Part shown: positions 1-6,691 of the stretch, one piece after another | Layout of the letters: each line of letters begins with the position of its first letter | Position numbering within the stretch: position 1 is the stretch's first letter | Origin: Pirellulales bacterium | Lineage (GTDB): Bacteria; Planctomycetota; Planctomycetia; Pirellulales; Thermoguttaceae | Assembly (NCBI GenBank): GCA_030642635.1 | Contig: DAOWNK010000177.1 | Location: forward strand, 1 to 6,816 | Reading direction: 5' to 3' | DNA: 6,816 nt | The notes under the pieces: generated by a model | The model's input: only the letters and a program-made list of their open reading frames with translations | Told to the model about the DNA's origin: nothing | Databases searched by the model: none | Made by a program: the position numbers and the translations under genes

Positions 1-2895
1 GTGGAGAACATGATTTACATGTCGTCGAAATGCTCCGACGACGGCACGTACGCGTTGACCGTTACATTCGAGGTCGGCGCAGATATCGACATGGCCACCG
101 TGCTGGTGCAGAACCGCGTTGCAATTGCGATGCCGAAGCTGCCCGAGGACGTGAAACGCGAGGGCGTGAAAACGGAGAAACAGTCGACCAACATGGTGCT
201 GATGGTCAACCTGATCTCGCCGGACGGCCGCTACGACGAACTGTATCTGAGCAACTACGCGACCATCCGCATCAAAGACGTGCTCGGCCGAGTGCCCGGT
301 GTGGGCAAGGCCGACATTCTGGGCGCCAAGGACTACGGCATGAGGATTTGGCTGGACCCGGATAAGCTCAAGGCCAAGGGACTGACGACCAACGACATGG
401 TCGATGTCATCCGCGAGCAGAACGTCCAGGTGGCCGCCGGCCAGATCGGTGCGCCGCCCAGCCCGCCGGGGCAGGAGTTCCAGTACACGGTCGATACGCT
501 CGGCCGGTTGGCCGACGTTGAGCAGTTCAAAAATATGATCCTGAAAGTTGGCGAAGAAGGCCGTGTGGTGCGGCTGCGCGACGTCGCACGCGTAGAGCTT
601 GGCGCCCAGTCGTACAACAGTTCCGTGCAGCTTAACAACGCACCATCGATTGCAATTGCCATATACCAGTTGCCCGGGGCCAACGCACTGGCGGCCGCCA
701 ATGGAATCCGTGCAGAGATGGACCGCCTTGCGAAGAACTTTCCCGAGGGGTTGAAGTACAGAATCGTGTACGACACGACAATGTTCATCAAAGCGTCGAT
801 AAAAGAGGTCGTTGTAACGCTGTTTATTGCGGTGGTGCTGGTGATTTTGACAGTGTACGTCTTTCTGCAGGACTTTCGCACGACGCTGATCCCGGCCATT
901 ACGATTCCGGTAGCGCTGATCGGCACGTTCGCCGTGATGATGACGCTGGGGCTGTCGATCAATACGCTGACGCTTTTCGGGTTGGTGCTGGCAATCGGCA
1001 TCGTGGTGGACGATGCGATCGTGGTGGTCGAGAACACCATGCGGATTATCGACACAGAGAAACTCTCGGCCAAGGAGGCCACAGTCAAGGCCATGCAGCA
1101 GGTGACCGGGCCGGTCATCGCCACAACGCTTGTGCTGTTGGCCGTCTTCGTGCCTACGGCAATGATGGGCGGCATTACCGGGCGGCTCTACAGCCAGTTC
1201 GCAATGACCATCGCCACGGCGACCGTATTTTCCTCGATTAACGCATTGACCCTAAGCCCGGCGCTGTGCGGGATGCTGTTGCGACCGACGCCGAAAAAAC
1301 GAGGTGTGTTCTTCGGTGCGTTCAACTATTTGTTCGACCGTTCGACCAGCGGATATATGCGGATTGTCGGCATGATGGCCCGTCGCACGGCGGTCGCCAT
1401 GGTTCTGTTCGCCGGGCTGGCCGCTTTGACGGTTTTCGGGTTTATGGAAGTGCCGGGCGGGTTTATCCCTGATGAAGACCAGGGCTACCTGATGATTACC
1501 GCCCAGCTTCCAGACGGCGCAACGCTCCAGCGCACCGAGGAGGTCATGGGCCGCATCGACGCTATCGTGAAAGAGACGCCCGGTGTGGCCGACGTAATTA
1601 CCGTGTCCGGTTACTCGGCGCTGGATGCACTGAACATGACAAACGCGGGAACGTTTTTCGTCGTGCTGAAGCCGTGGGACGATCGCACCGATCCGTCGCA
1701 GCAGATCGATGCCATTATACACTCGTTGCGGTCGCGATTGGCTGAAATACAGGACGCGGATATCCTGACGTTTCTGCCGCCGCCGATCACCGGGCTTGGA
1801 CAGGCCGGTGGGTTCGAGTTCCTGTTGCAGGATCGCGGCGATGCAGGCACGACAATGCTCGAAACTATTGGCGACGACATGGTCCACCAGGGCGATGAAA
1901 GTCCGGTGCTGACACGGCTTAACAACAACTTTCGGGCGAACGTGCCGCAGCTTTACCTCGACGTGGATCGCACCAAGGCTAAAAAACTCGGCGTTCCGTT
2001 GCACAGCATCTTCAGCACGTTGCAGGCGTTTTTAGGGTCGGCTTACGTAAACGACTTCAACAAGTTCGGCCGCGTTTGGAAGGTTATGATCCAGGCGGAC
2101 CACCAGTATCGCAACCGTATCGAAGATATAAACCGGCTCGAGGTGCGGAACGACCGTGGAGAGATGCTGCCGCTTAGCACGCTGCTTACAGTGAGCGATA
2201 CGGCCGGGGCGAACACCATATTCCGCTACAATATGTACCCGTCGGCCACGATCACCGGCCAGGCGAACACCGGGTACAGCTCGGGCCAGGCGGTTATCGC
2301 TATGGAGACGCTCGCCGGGCGGACGCTGCCGCCGTCGATGGGTTACCAATGGTCGGGCGTTACGTATCAGCAGATCGAGGCCGGTAGCCAAGCACCGTTC
2401 ATTTTCACCATGGCGGTGATTTTCGTCTACCTGTTCCTCGCCGCCCAATACGAAAGTTGGTCCATCCCGATGGCGGTGCTCCTGTCGGTGCCGCTTGCAC
2501 TGCTCGGGGCAATTCTCGCCACCTGGTTGCGGGCCTTCGACAACAACATTTACACGCAGATCGGACTGGTGCTGCTGATCGGCCTGTCCAGCAAGAGCGC
2601 GATACTGATTGTAGAATTCGCCAAGCAGCGCCGTGCGGAAGGCATGTCGATCATCGAGGCTGCGGTCGATGCCGCCCGGCTGCGTTTTCGGGCGATCTTG
2701 ATGACAGCCTTCTCGTTCATCCTGGGCGTTGTGCCGCTGGTGATCGCCACCGGCGCCGGTGCGGCCAGCCGCCGTGCATTGGGCACCGCCGTGTTCGGCG
2801 GCATGATCGCCGCCACCGTGCTGGGAGTGTTCCTGATACCGGTGTTCTACGTAGTTATTCAGCGTATGAGCGAGTGGAAGTTGAAAAAACCATAA
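1..2895 (+). CDS. RND multidrug efflux pump permease, HAE1/AcrB-type (5' partial)
   Basis: This is the inner-membrane proton-antiport subunit of a tripartite efflux pump, which would work with a periplasmic adaptor and an outer-membrane channel. The reading frame is open from base 1; residue 1 (VENMIYMSS) aligns with about residue 72 of E. coli AcrB (IDNLMYMSS), so roughly 70 N-terminal residues including TM1 lie outside the window. The GTG at base 1 is not the real start. Visible features include the porter-domain stretch FEVGADIDMATVLVQNRV, the TM4 proton-relay pair D337-D338 in VVDDAIVVVEN (AcrB D407/D408), K865 in SSKSAILIVEF (AcrB K940) and R895 in RLRFRAILMT (AcrB R971), followed by a Thr in LMT. 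PDEDQGY and YESWSIP are further family signatures. All relay residues are present, so it should be functional. The 964 residues seen plus about 70 give the usual ~1,030. PPPITGLGQAGGFEF resembles MexF-like members, but the substrate cannot be read. The adaptor gene would be expected upstream; no channel gene follows. Confidence 0.96.
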   Translation: MENMIYMSSKCSDDGTYALTVTFEVGADIDMATVLVQNRVAIAMPKLPEDVKREGVKTEKQSTNMVLMVNLISPDGRYDELYLSNYATIRIKDVLGRVPGVGKADILGAKDYGMRIWLDPDKLKAKGLTTNDMVDVIREQNVQVAAGQIGAPPSPPGQEFQYTVDTLGRLADVEQFKNMILKVGEEGRVVRLRDVARVELGAQSYNSSVQLNNAPSIAIAIYQLPGANALAAANGIRAEMDRLAKNFPEGLKYRIVYDTTMFIKASIKEVVVTLFIAVVLVILTVYVFLQDFRTTLIPAITIPVALIGTFAVMMTLGLSINTLTLFGLVLAIGIVVDDAIVVVENTMRIIDTEKLSAKEATVKAMQQVTGPVIATTLVLLAVFVPTAMMGGITGRLYSQFAMTIATATVFSSINALTLSPALCGMLLRPTPKKRGVFFGAFNYLFDRSTSGYMRIVGMMARRTAVAMVLFAGLAALTVFGFMEVPGGFIPDEDQGYLMITAQLPDGATLQRTEEVMGRIDAIVKETPGVADVITVSGYSALDALNMTNAGTFFVVLKPWDDRTDPSQQIDAIIHSLRSRLAEIQDADILTFLPPPITGLGQAGGFEFLLQDRGDAGTTMLETIGDDMVHQGDESPVLTRLNNNFRANVPQLYLDVDRTKAKKLGVPLHSIFSTLQAFLGSAYVNDFNKFGRVWKVMIQADHQYRNRIEDINRLEVRNDRGEMLPLSTLLTVSDTAGANTIFRYNMYPSATITGQANTGYSSGQAVIAMETLAGRTLPPSMGYQWSGVTYQQIEAGSQAPFIFTMAVIFVYLFLAAQYESWSIPMAVLLSVPLALLGAILATWLRAFDNNIYTQIGLVLLIGLSSKSAILIVEFAKQRRAEGMSIIEAAVDAARLRFRAILMTAFSFILGVVPLVIATGAGAASRRALGTAVFGGMIAATVLGVFLIPVFYVVIQRMSEWKLKKP

Positions 2896-3054
2896 AGCCG
2901 CGACCGTTGGATTAGTGGTAATATCAATGGAAACACGGTGGCACCGGCGTCTAGCCGGTGGTGCGTAAGTATGGGTATTACTCCGAGTTACGTCACACCG
3001 GAGAGACGCCGGTGCCACTGATTCTGCCACTTAATTCAACGGTCGCGGCTTTAT
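2892..3054. repeat. Nested double inverted repeat between convergent genes (possible bidirectional terminator)
   Basis: Two different palindromic families are nested. The outer arms are a perfect 18-bp inverted pair, ATAAAGCCGCGACCGTTG at 2892-2909 and its complement at 3037-3054. Similarity continues inward imperfectly (GGATTAGTGG versus GAATTAAGTGG). The inner arms are a perfect 15-bp pair, GTGGCACCGGCGTCT at 2938-2952 and its complement at 3004-3018. Each inner arm can also fold alone: CACCGGC/GCCGGTG at 2942-2948 and 2954-2960 with a 5-nt loop, and CACCGG/CCGGTG at 2996-3001 and 3009-3014. The outer arms contain the TAA stops of both flanking genes. It may terminate transcription from both sides, although U-tracts are short (CTTTAT). 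I know similar GC-rich intergenic palindromes from planctomycete genomes only from general memory. Confidence 0.85.
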
Positions 3055-4052
3055 ACTCGTCCGAAGATCATCCGTCCGGCGCTGGTTTGCAACACGCTGG
3101 TCACGGTGATTGTAACCTGTCGGTTGACGTACTCTCGTCCCGACTCGACGACAATCATCGTACCGTCTTCCAGGTACCCAATGCCTTGGCCGGGTTCCTC
3201 GCCGGCCTTGACGATTTGGACTTCGATATGTTCGCCGGGCAGGAATACGGGTTTTAGTGCGTTGGACAGATCGTTGAGGTTTATCACGCTGACGCCGTGC
3301 AATTTTGCGACCTTGTTCAGGTTGTAATCGTTGGTGACCAATTTGCCGTCGAGATGTTTCGCCAGCATAACGAGTTTCATATCGACCGGTTGACCGGCGA
3401 ACTCTGACAGATCGCGGTCGAATATCTCCAGTTCGACGTCCGGGTCGTTTCGCAACCGGTTGAGTATATCCAGCCCACGGCGTCCGCGGCTGCGGCGGAG
3501 CTTATCGGAGCTGTCGGCAATGCCCTGCAACTCGGCGATCACGAACTTGGGCATAATCAGTTGCGCATCTACGACGCCCGTCTCGACCACGTCGGCAATC
3601 CGCCCATCGATCACCACGCTGGTGTCAAGAATGCACGGCCTGGCGCCCTTAAGTTCCTTTGAGAACTCGACGTATGGGATGAGGAATCGGAAGTCGTCTT
3701 TGGTTTGCATCAAAAGGCTGATGCAGACGTAGCAGAAGACCAGCCCCATGATCAACTGCACGGCGTCGCGGTACTGGTCGATAGGCAACGGCACCATGGC
3801 GATTCCGGCCACGTAGGTAAAAAATAGCCCTACTATCATTCCGAAATATACGGCCGAGATAACGTCCAACCGCTTCCGCTGGAAGGCGATATCCAGCGCG
3901 ATCATCCCCAGGGCAAGCAGCACCACGCCGCCGAACACCCCCCAGGTCATCCAGGCGGACGTCTGCGGCTCGGCGCCGCCGGTTTTCAGGAACGAGACAC
4001 CAAGCCCGGCCGCCACCAGTATGAAAACGCGACGCAAGATAATAAGAGCCAT
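3051..4052 (-). CDS. Membrane-anchored PIN-TRAM domain protein (YacL-like)
   Basis: The 333-residue product has four predicted membrane helices (about residues 3-22, 36-56, 64-87 and 96-116), then a cytoplasmic PIN domain and a C-terminal TRAM domain. This is the architecture of Bacillus YacL. PIN domains are Mg-dependent RNases, and the four acidic positions appear intact: D143 in ILDTSVVIDGR, E174 in FVIAELQ, D224 in PVDMKL and D242 in VTNDYNLN. A basic stretch (KLRRSRGRRGLD, ~184-195) follows the second motif, as usual in this family. TRAM (~270-333, beginning near PGEHIEVQIVKAG and containing GIGYLEDGTMIVVE) is a small beta-barrel RNA-binding fold. I chose the ATG at 4052 because GTGGGGTG lies 5-12 nt upstream; a TTG at 4070 would add six residues but has no ribosome site. 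An AT-rich TAATACTTTAT (4085-4075) could hold a -10 element. Its stop codon lies in the arm of the adjoining repeat. The natural RNA target is unknown. Confidence 0.93.
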   Translation of the reverse strand: MALIILRRVFILVAAGLGVSFLKTGGAEPQTSAWMTWGVFGGVVLLALGMIALDIAFQRKRLDVISAVYFGMIVGLFFTYVAGIAMVPLPIDQYRDAVQLIMGLVFCYVCISLLMQTKDDFRFLIPYVEFSKELKGARPCILDTSVVIDGRIADVVETGVVDAQLIMPKFVIAELQGIADSSDKLRRSRGRRGLDILNRLRNDPDVELEIFDRDLSEFAGQPVDMKLVMLAKHLDGKLVTNDYNLNKVAKLHGVSVINLNDLSNALKPVFLPGEHIEVQIVKAGEEPGQGIGYLEDGTMIVVESGREYVNRQVTITVTSVLQTSAGRMIFGRV

Positions 4053-4178
4053 AATTGCACCCCACTGCAAATCGATAAAGTATTACCGGAATTGTAGGAA
4101 ACCATGCCGCAGGGTGGAAGGGGTACCAAAACCGAATACCGCAAACTAAAATGACAGACGGCGTCCGGGAATTCGTAA
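4053..4178. other. Divergent intergenic region, no gene
   Basis: This stretch lies between the leftward PIN-TRAM gene and the rightward three-gene set and should carry the promoter for the former. Apart from the AT-rich TAATACTTTAT on the minus strand (4085-4075), I see no convincing -35/-10 pair, no operator-like palindrome and no small gene. The remainder up to the next gene is filled by the hairpin cluster at 4179-4294. Confidence 0.5.
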
Positions 4179-4294
4179 TTTAGCCCGCCGTGAATACACG
4201 GCGGGCAATTCCTGTGTCAGGGGCAATGGTTGCCCTGGGTGTATTCACCCGACACTGACAATAGTTGCCCCGGGTGTATTCACCCGGGGCTAAA
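4179..4294. repeat. REPIN-like cluster of three related hairpins with inverted ends
   Basis: The element starts TTTAGCCC (4179-4186) and ends GGGCTAAA (4287-4294), so its ends are inverted. Hairpin 1 is a 10-bp stem (4183-4192 with 4197-4206, loop AATA). Hairpin 3 is a 10-bp stem (4267-4276 with 4281-4290, loop TATT). Hairpin 2, in the middle, is a 5-bp GGGTG/CACCC stem (4237-4241 with 4246-4250). It is preceded by GGGCAA/TTGCCC (4221-4226 with 4230-4235), and both sit inside a TGTCAG/CTGACA stem (4215-4220 with 4255-4260). Read on the minus strand, hairpins 2 and 3 share the core GGGTGAATACACCC followed by GGGCAA. Hairpin 1, read on the plus strand, is the same unit with GCCGT/ACGGC replacing CGGGT/ACCCG. 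Two inverted copies around a spacer is the arrangement of REPINs or small MITEs. It may also act as a terminator or 5' leader structure for the gene starting at 4317. Confidence 0.85.
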
Positions 4295-4316
4295 TACCTT
4301 AAGTCGAGTAGCCACA

Positions 4317-4991
4317 ATGTCGATTATTGTCGTTTGCCCCGGTTGCAAGAAGAGCTTCAAAGTCAGCGATAAGTTCGCCGGCCAGGCCGGTGCATGTCCC
4401 AAGTGCAAGGGCACCATCCATGTGCCCGATAAGAAGGGCCAGGTCCAGGTCCATGGGCCGGCCGTCAGCATGGGCGATAAGTCGGTCAAGCCGATCTTAA
4501 GAGAAGAAGCCAAAATACCCACGCCGGTCGTTCTCGTGGCCGTCGGCGCCGCATCGCTCGGCGTGCTGCTTATCGCTTGGGTGGCGGGCGGTGTGTTCCA
4601 AAACATTCTGCCGGCACGTGCGATCGGACTGCTGCTGGTCTCACCGCCGCTGGTCGTCGCCGCTTACTCCTTCATGCGAAACGACGAACTGGAACCGTAC
4701 CGGGGCACGGCGCTGTGGGTACGCGCTTTCCTCTGCTCACTCGGCTACGTGATCCTCTGGGGTGTATTCGGATATCTCTCCAGTACGATGCTAAGCGGCG
4801 AACTTTGGGAATGGCTGTTCGTGGCGCCACCGCTGCTGGCCGTCGGCGGGGTGATATCATTTGCCTGCCTCGATCTGGACTACGGCAACGGATTCTTTCA
4901 TTACGCCTTTTACGTGCTTGTAACCTGCGTGCTCCGCTGGGTAGCCGGTATGGGCTGGGTGTGGGAGATATCCAATACGCCGGGGTTATAG
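4317..4991 (+). CDS. Zinc-ribbon, five-helix membrane protein of unknown function
   Basis: The 224-residue product begins with a zinc ribbon: C7-P-G-C10 and C27-P-K-C30 in the pattern CPGCKKSFKVSDKFAG...CPKCKGTI, a short N-terminal module common on planctomycete proteins. A polar linker (~38-68) is followed by about five hydrophobic helices (~70-94, 101-120, 133-155, 165-187, 193-215). Helix 3 onward is rich in Trp and aromatic residues. I do not recognise the membrane domain as a named transporter or enzyme. The ATG at 4317 puts the ribbon at the N-terminus; an in-frame ATG at 4230 would translate through the repeat hairpins and is unlikely. No good ribosome site precedes 4317. Hairpin 3 ends 22 nt upstream, so it could sit in the 5' leader. 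The next gene begins 4 nt after this stop, suggesting co-transcription with the small membrane protein and the radical SAM enzyme. Zinc binding is inferred from the cysteines. Confidence 0.85.
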   Translation: MSIIVVCPGCKKSFKVSDKFAGQAGACPKCKGTIHVPDKKGQVQVHGPAVSMGDKSVKPILREEAKIPTPVVLVAVGAASLGVLLIAWVAGGVFQNILPARAIGLLLVSPPLVVAAYSFMRNDELEPYRGTALWVRAFLCSLGYVILWGVFGYLSSTMLSGELWEWLFVAPPLLAVGGVISFACLDLDYGNGFFHYAFYVLVTCVLRWVAGMGWVWEISNTPGL

Positions 4992-4995
4992 GGAA

Positions 4996-5265
4996 ATGCC
5001 GAAGAAGAACGTCAACTACTATCTGCTCAAGACAGCACGGTTGAGCGGTTGGTTGTTGTTGCCATTGATGGTAATATACATAGGAACGGGGTTCTCGCTG
5101 TGCGGGAAGTTCGGGTTCGGCAGGCTGATCGACTTGCAGACGGCCCTGGTGATCCATCAAATCTTCGACTGGCCGTTGGTGATCGTTTTCGTGGTTCATG
5201 TTTCGACCACCGTCTATTTCGCGCTGTGGAGGTGGGGATGGATCAAGACGCACAATCGCCGATAA
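4996..5265 (+). CDS. Small two-helix membrane protein, possible b-type heme subunit
   Basis: This 89-residue protein has a basic N-terminus and two predicted helices (about 18-36 and 51-78), with a basic C-terminus (WIKTHNRR). Histidines H54 (ALVIHQIFDWP) and H68 (IVFVVHVSTTV) are 14 residues apart around the second helix. That is the spacing of heme-ligand histidines within one helix of cytochrome b, and it recalls small cytochrome b561-like or DUF4405-like proteins. With only two helices it would have to dimerise or pair with another membrane protein to ligate heme in the usual way, so heme binding is a hypothesis. It starts 4 nt after the zinc-ribbon gene, and its last 28 nt overlap the start of the radical SAM gene in another frame, so translational coupling is likely. 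The ribosome site is weak (TAGGGA just before ATG). An alternative is a plain membrane anchor or assembly factor for the downstream enzyme. Confidence 0.8.
   Translation: MPKKNVNYYLLKTARLSGWLLLPLMVIYIGTGFSLCGKFGFGRLIDLQTALVIHQIFDWPLVIVFVVHVSTTVYFALWRWGWIKTHNRR
5228..5233 (+). promoter_or_regulatory. Ribosome binding site of the radical SAM gene
   Basis: A perfect GGAGGT lies 4 nt before the ATG at 5238, inside the 3' end of the preceding small membrane-protein gene. It fixes the start of the radical SAM gene and so places the twin-arginine motif at residues 26-32. Its position implies that translation of the two overlapping genes is coupled. Confidence 0.8.
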
Positions 5266-6560
5266 ACAACTCGCTAAGCAACAGGCAGTTGTCGCCGGAA
5301 CCGAAGCGGACCTCTCGTCGCAAAGTGCTCAAGTACGGCGCTGCCGCCTTGGCAGGGCTCTCGTGCGGTTCCGCGGCAGTGTGCTACGTTGCACGCCGTG
5401 CCCGGTCCGCTACGGCCGCCGCCGTTTTCAAAAACGGTGCACCAAAGGGTGAACTTTGGGAACTGTGGCGTCGGCGAGGCTGGGTTAAGGAGGCACAGCA
5501 CTACCTGAAGCTGGGCCGAAACGTCCAGTGCAAGCTATGTCCGAACGAGTGCCTGCTGGAGCCGGAGGATCGTGGCCGCTGCCGCAACCGCGTCTACAAA
5601 GACGGCACGTTGTGGACGATGGCGTACGGCAACCCGTGCGCGTTTCACATCGACCCGATCGAGAAGAAGCCGCTGTTCCACTTCATTCCAGGCACAGGCG
5701 TGTTCTCGATCGCCACGGCCGGCTGCGGGTTTCGATGCCTGAACTGTCAGAATTGGGACATCTCGCAGCGCAAGCCGGAGGAAACGAAGGACCCGCGCGG
5801 CGAGCCGATCCAACTGCTGCCGCGGCAATTCTATTCACTCGATCGCAACGATGCAGCCCGGATGAGCATGTTCCCGGACGACGTGCTCGCCGTGGCCGAG
5901 TTTTTCGGTTGCCCGTCGGTCGCCTACACCTACTCGGAACCGACCGCCTGGTACGAGTACATGATCGACACGGCGAAGGCCGCCAGGGCGAAAGGCATCA
6001 AAAACGTTTGGGTTACATGCGGCTACATTCAGGAAGAACCGCTGGTGGAGTTGTGCCGATATATCGACGGTGCGAACGTCGATCTGAAGAGTTTTGACGA
6101 GAACGTCTATCGTCGGCTGAACTCCGGCAAGCTGGAGCCGATCCTCTCGACGCTGAAGACACTGCGGCGCGAAGGTGTGCACCTGGAGGTGACCAACCTG
6201 ATAGTGCCGACCTACACCGACCGGCCGGAGATGATTCGCCGGATGTGCGACTGGTTGGTGGAGAACCTTGGACCGGACTGCCCGTTGCACTTCTCGCGGT
6301 TCCATCCGGCACACAAGCTGACGCACCTGCCGCCCACGCCGGTCGAGGTGCTGGTCGAGGCGCGCTCAATTGCCCAACGTGCCGGGCTGCACTACGTTTA
6401 CGTGGGCAACTGCCGCGAGGTGGACGACGCCGAGACGACCTTCTGCCCGGGCTGTAAAAAGCCGGTCATCGAGCGGAACGTCTACAGCGTCGAGACGATT
6501 AACCTGGAGGGCGGGAAGTGCCGGTCGTGTGGGACGGAGATTGCCGGCGTATGGTCGTAA
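5238..6560 (+). CDS. amrS: Tat-signal radical SAM enzyme, AmmeMemoRadiSam (AmrS/PflA-like) family
   Basis: The 440-residue product is a radical SAM protein. The cluster motif C163-GFR-C167-LN-C170 (CxxxCxxC), followed by QNWDISQ, is typical of AmmeMemoRadiSam radical SAM members, which resemble pyruvate formate-lyase activating enzyme. Upstream is the family's extra Cys region (C98, C101, C105, C115 in QCKLCPNECL...GRC), and the C-terminus has a zinc or rubredoxin-like ribbon (C403, C406, C428, C431, ending IAGVW). YTYSEPTAWYEY, NVDLKSFDENVYR and LEVTNLIVPTYTD are further core matches. The N-terminus carries SRRKVLK (26-32) and then a hydrophobic Ala/Gly-rich stretch (33-52), which reads as a twin-arginine signal or Tat anchor. 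The ATG at 5238 is chosen because GGAGGT (5228-5233) lies just upstream; earlier in-frame codons run through the preceding gene. The family's physiological substrate is not known to me, and AmrA/AMMECR1 and AmrB/Memo partners are not in the window. Confidence 0.93.
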   Translation: MDQDAQSPINNSLSNRQLSPEPKRTSRRKVLKYGAAALAGLSCGSAAVCYVARRARSATAAAVFKNGAPKGELWELWRRRGWVKEAQHYLKLGRNVQCKLCPNECLLEPEDRGRCRNRVYKDGTLWTMAYGNPCAFHIDPIEKKPLFHFIPGTGVFSIATAGCGFRCLNCQNWDISQRKPEETKDPRGEPIQLLPRQFYSLDRNDAARMSMFPDDVLAVAEFFGCPSVAYTYSEPTAWYEYMIDTAKAARAKGIKNVWVTCGYIQEEPLVELCRYIDGANVDLKSFDENVYRRLNSGKLEPILSTLKTLRREGVHLEVTNLIVPTYTDRPEMIRRMCDWLVENLGPDCPLHFSRFHPAHKLTHLPPTPVEVLVEARSIAQRAGLHYVYVGNCREVDDAETTFCPGCKKPVIERNVYSVETINLEGGKCRSCGTEIAGVWS

Positions 6561-6572
6561 AGCACGGAAAAT

Positions 6573-6655
6573 CACAAAGCCGCTTTGCGTTGGTCGCGCC
6601 AATACGGTGAGTAATGCCAACATTACGCGGCGCGACCAACGGTCGCGGCTTTGTG
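6573..6655. repeat. Long imperfect hairpin repeat, likely terminator of the three-gene set
   Basis: This inverted repeat starts 12 nt after the radical SAM stop codon. The outer stem is 11 bp (6573-6583 with 6645-6655, CACAAAGCCGC), then a 5x4 internal loop (TTTGC against GGTC), then a 12-bp stem (6589-6600 with 6629-6640, GTTGGTCGCGCC). The apical loop contains a further 6-bp hairpin, GTAATG/CATTAC (6611-6616 with 6621-6626). The right arm read in reverse carries AAAGCCGCGACCGTTG, the same sequence as the outer arms of the repeat at 2892-3054. It can also fold alone as CGCGACC/GGTCGCG. A run of five T follows at 6672-6676, so a terminator role is plausible but the T-run is not adjacent to the stem. 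Confidence 0.8.
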
Positions 6656-6691
6656 GTTCTGATTCAATCCATTTTTAGCCCGCATTTCTCA

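Noticed and set aside
1..3. GTG at base 1 as the start of the RND gene
   Set aside because: Alignment to AcrB places this residue about 71 residues into the protein; the gene simply runs off the left edge.
333..1175. Minus-strand open frame of 280 codons
   Set aside because: It lies antisense within the conserved RND gene; its Ser/Thr/Ile-rich translation is what the complement of such a gene gives.
2032..3030. Minus-strand open frame of 332 codons
   Set aside because: It is antisense to the RND gene and the repeat, with a low-complexity His/Arg/Gln-rich translation and no recognisable domain.
4179..4294. CRISPR array
   Set aside because: The units are palindromic, in opposite orientations and unevenly spaced, with no regular direct repeats or spacers.
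4230..4316. Upstream in-frame ATG for the zinc-ribbon gene
   Set aside because: It would translate through two repeat hairpins and put 29 unrelated residues ahead of the zinc ribbon, which is normally at the very N-terminus.
5049..5237. Longer N-terminus for the radical SAM gene
   Set aside because: It would overlap nearly all of the small membrane-protein gene; the GGAGGT before the ATG at 5238 and the N-terminal placement of the Tat motif favour the shorter form.
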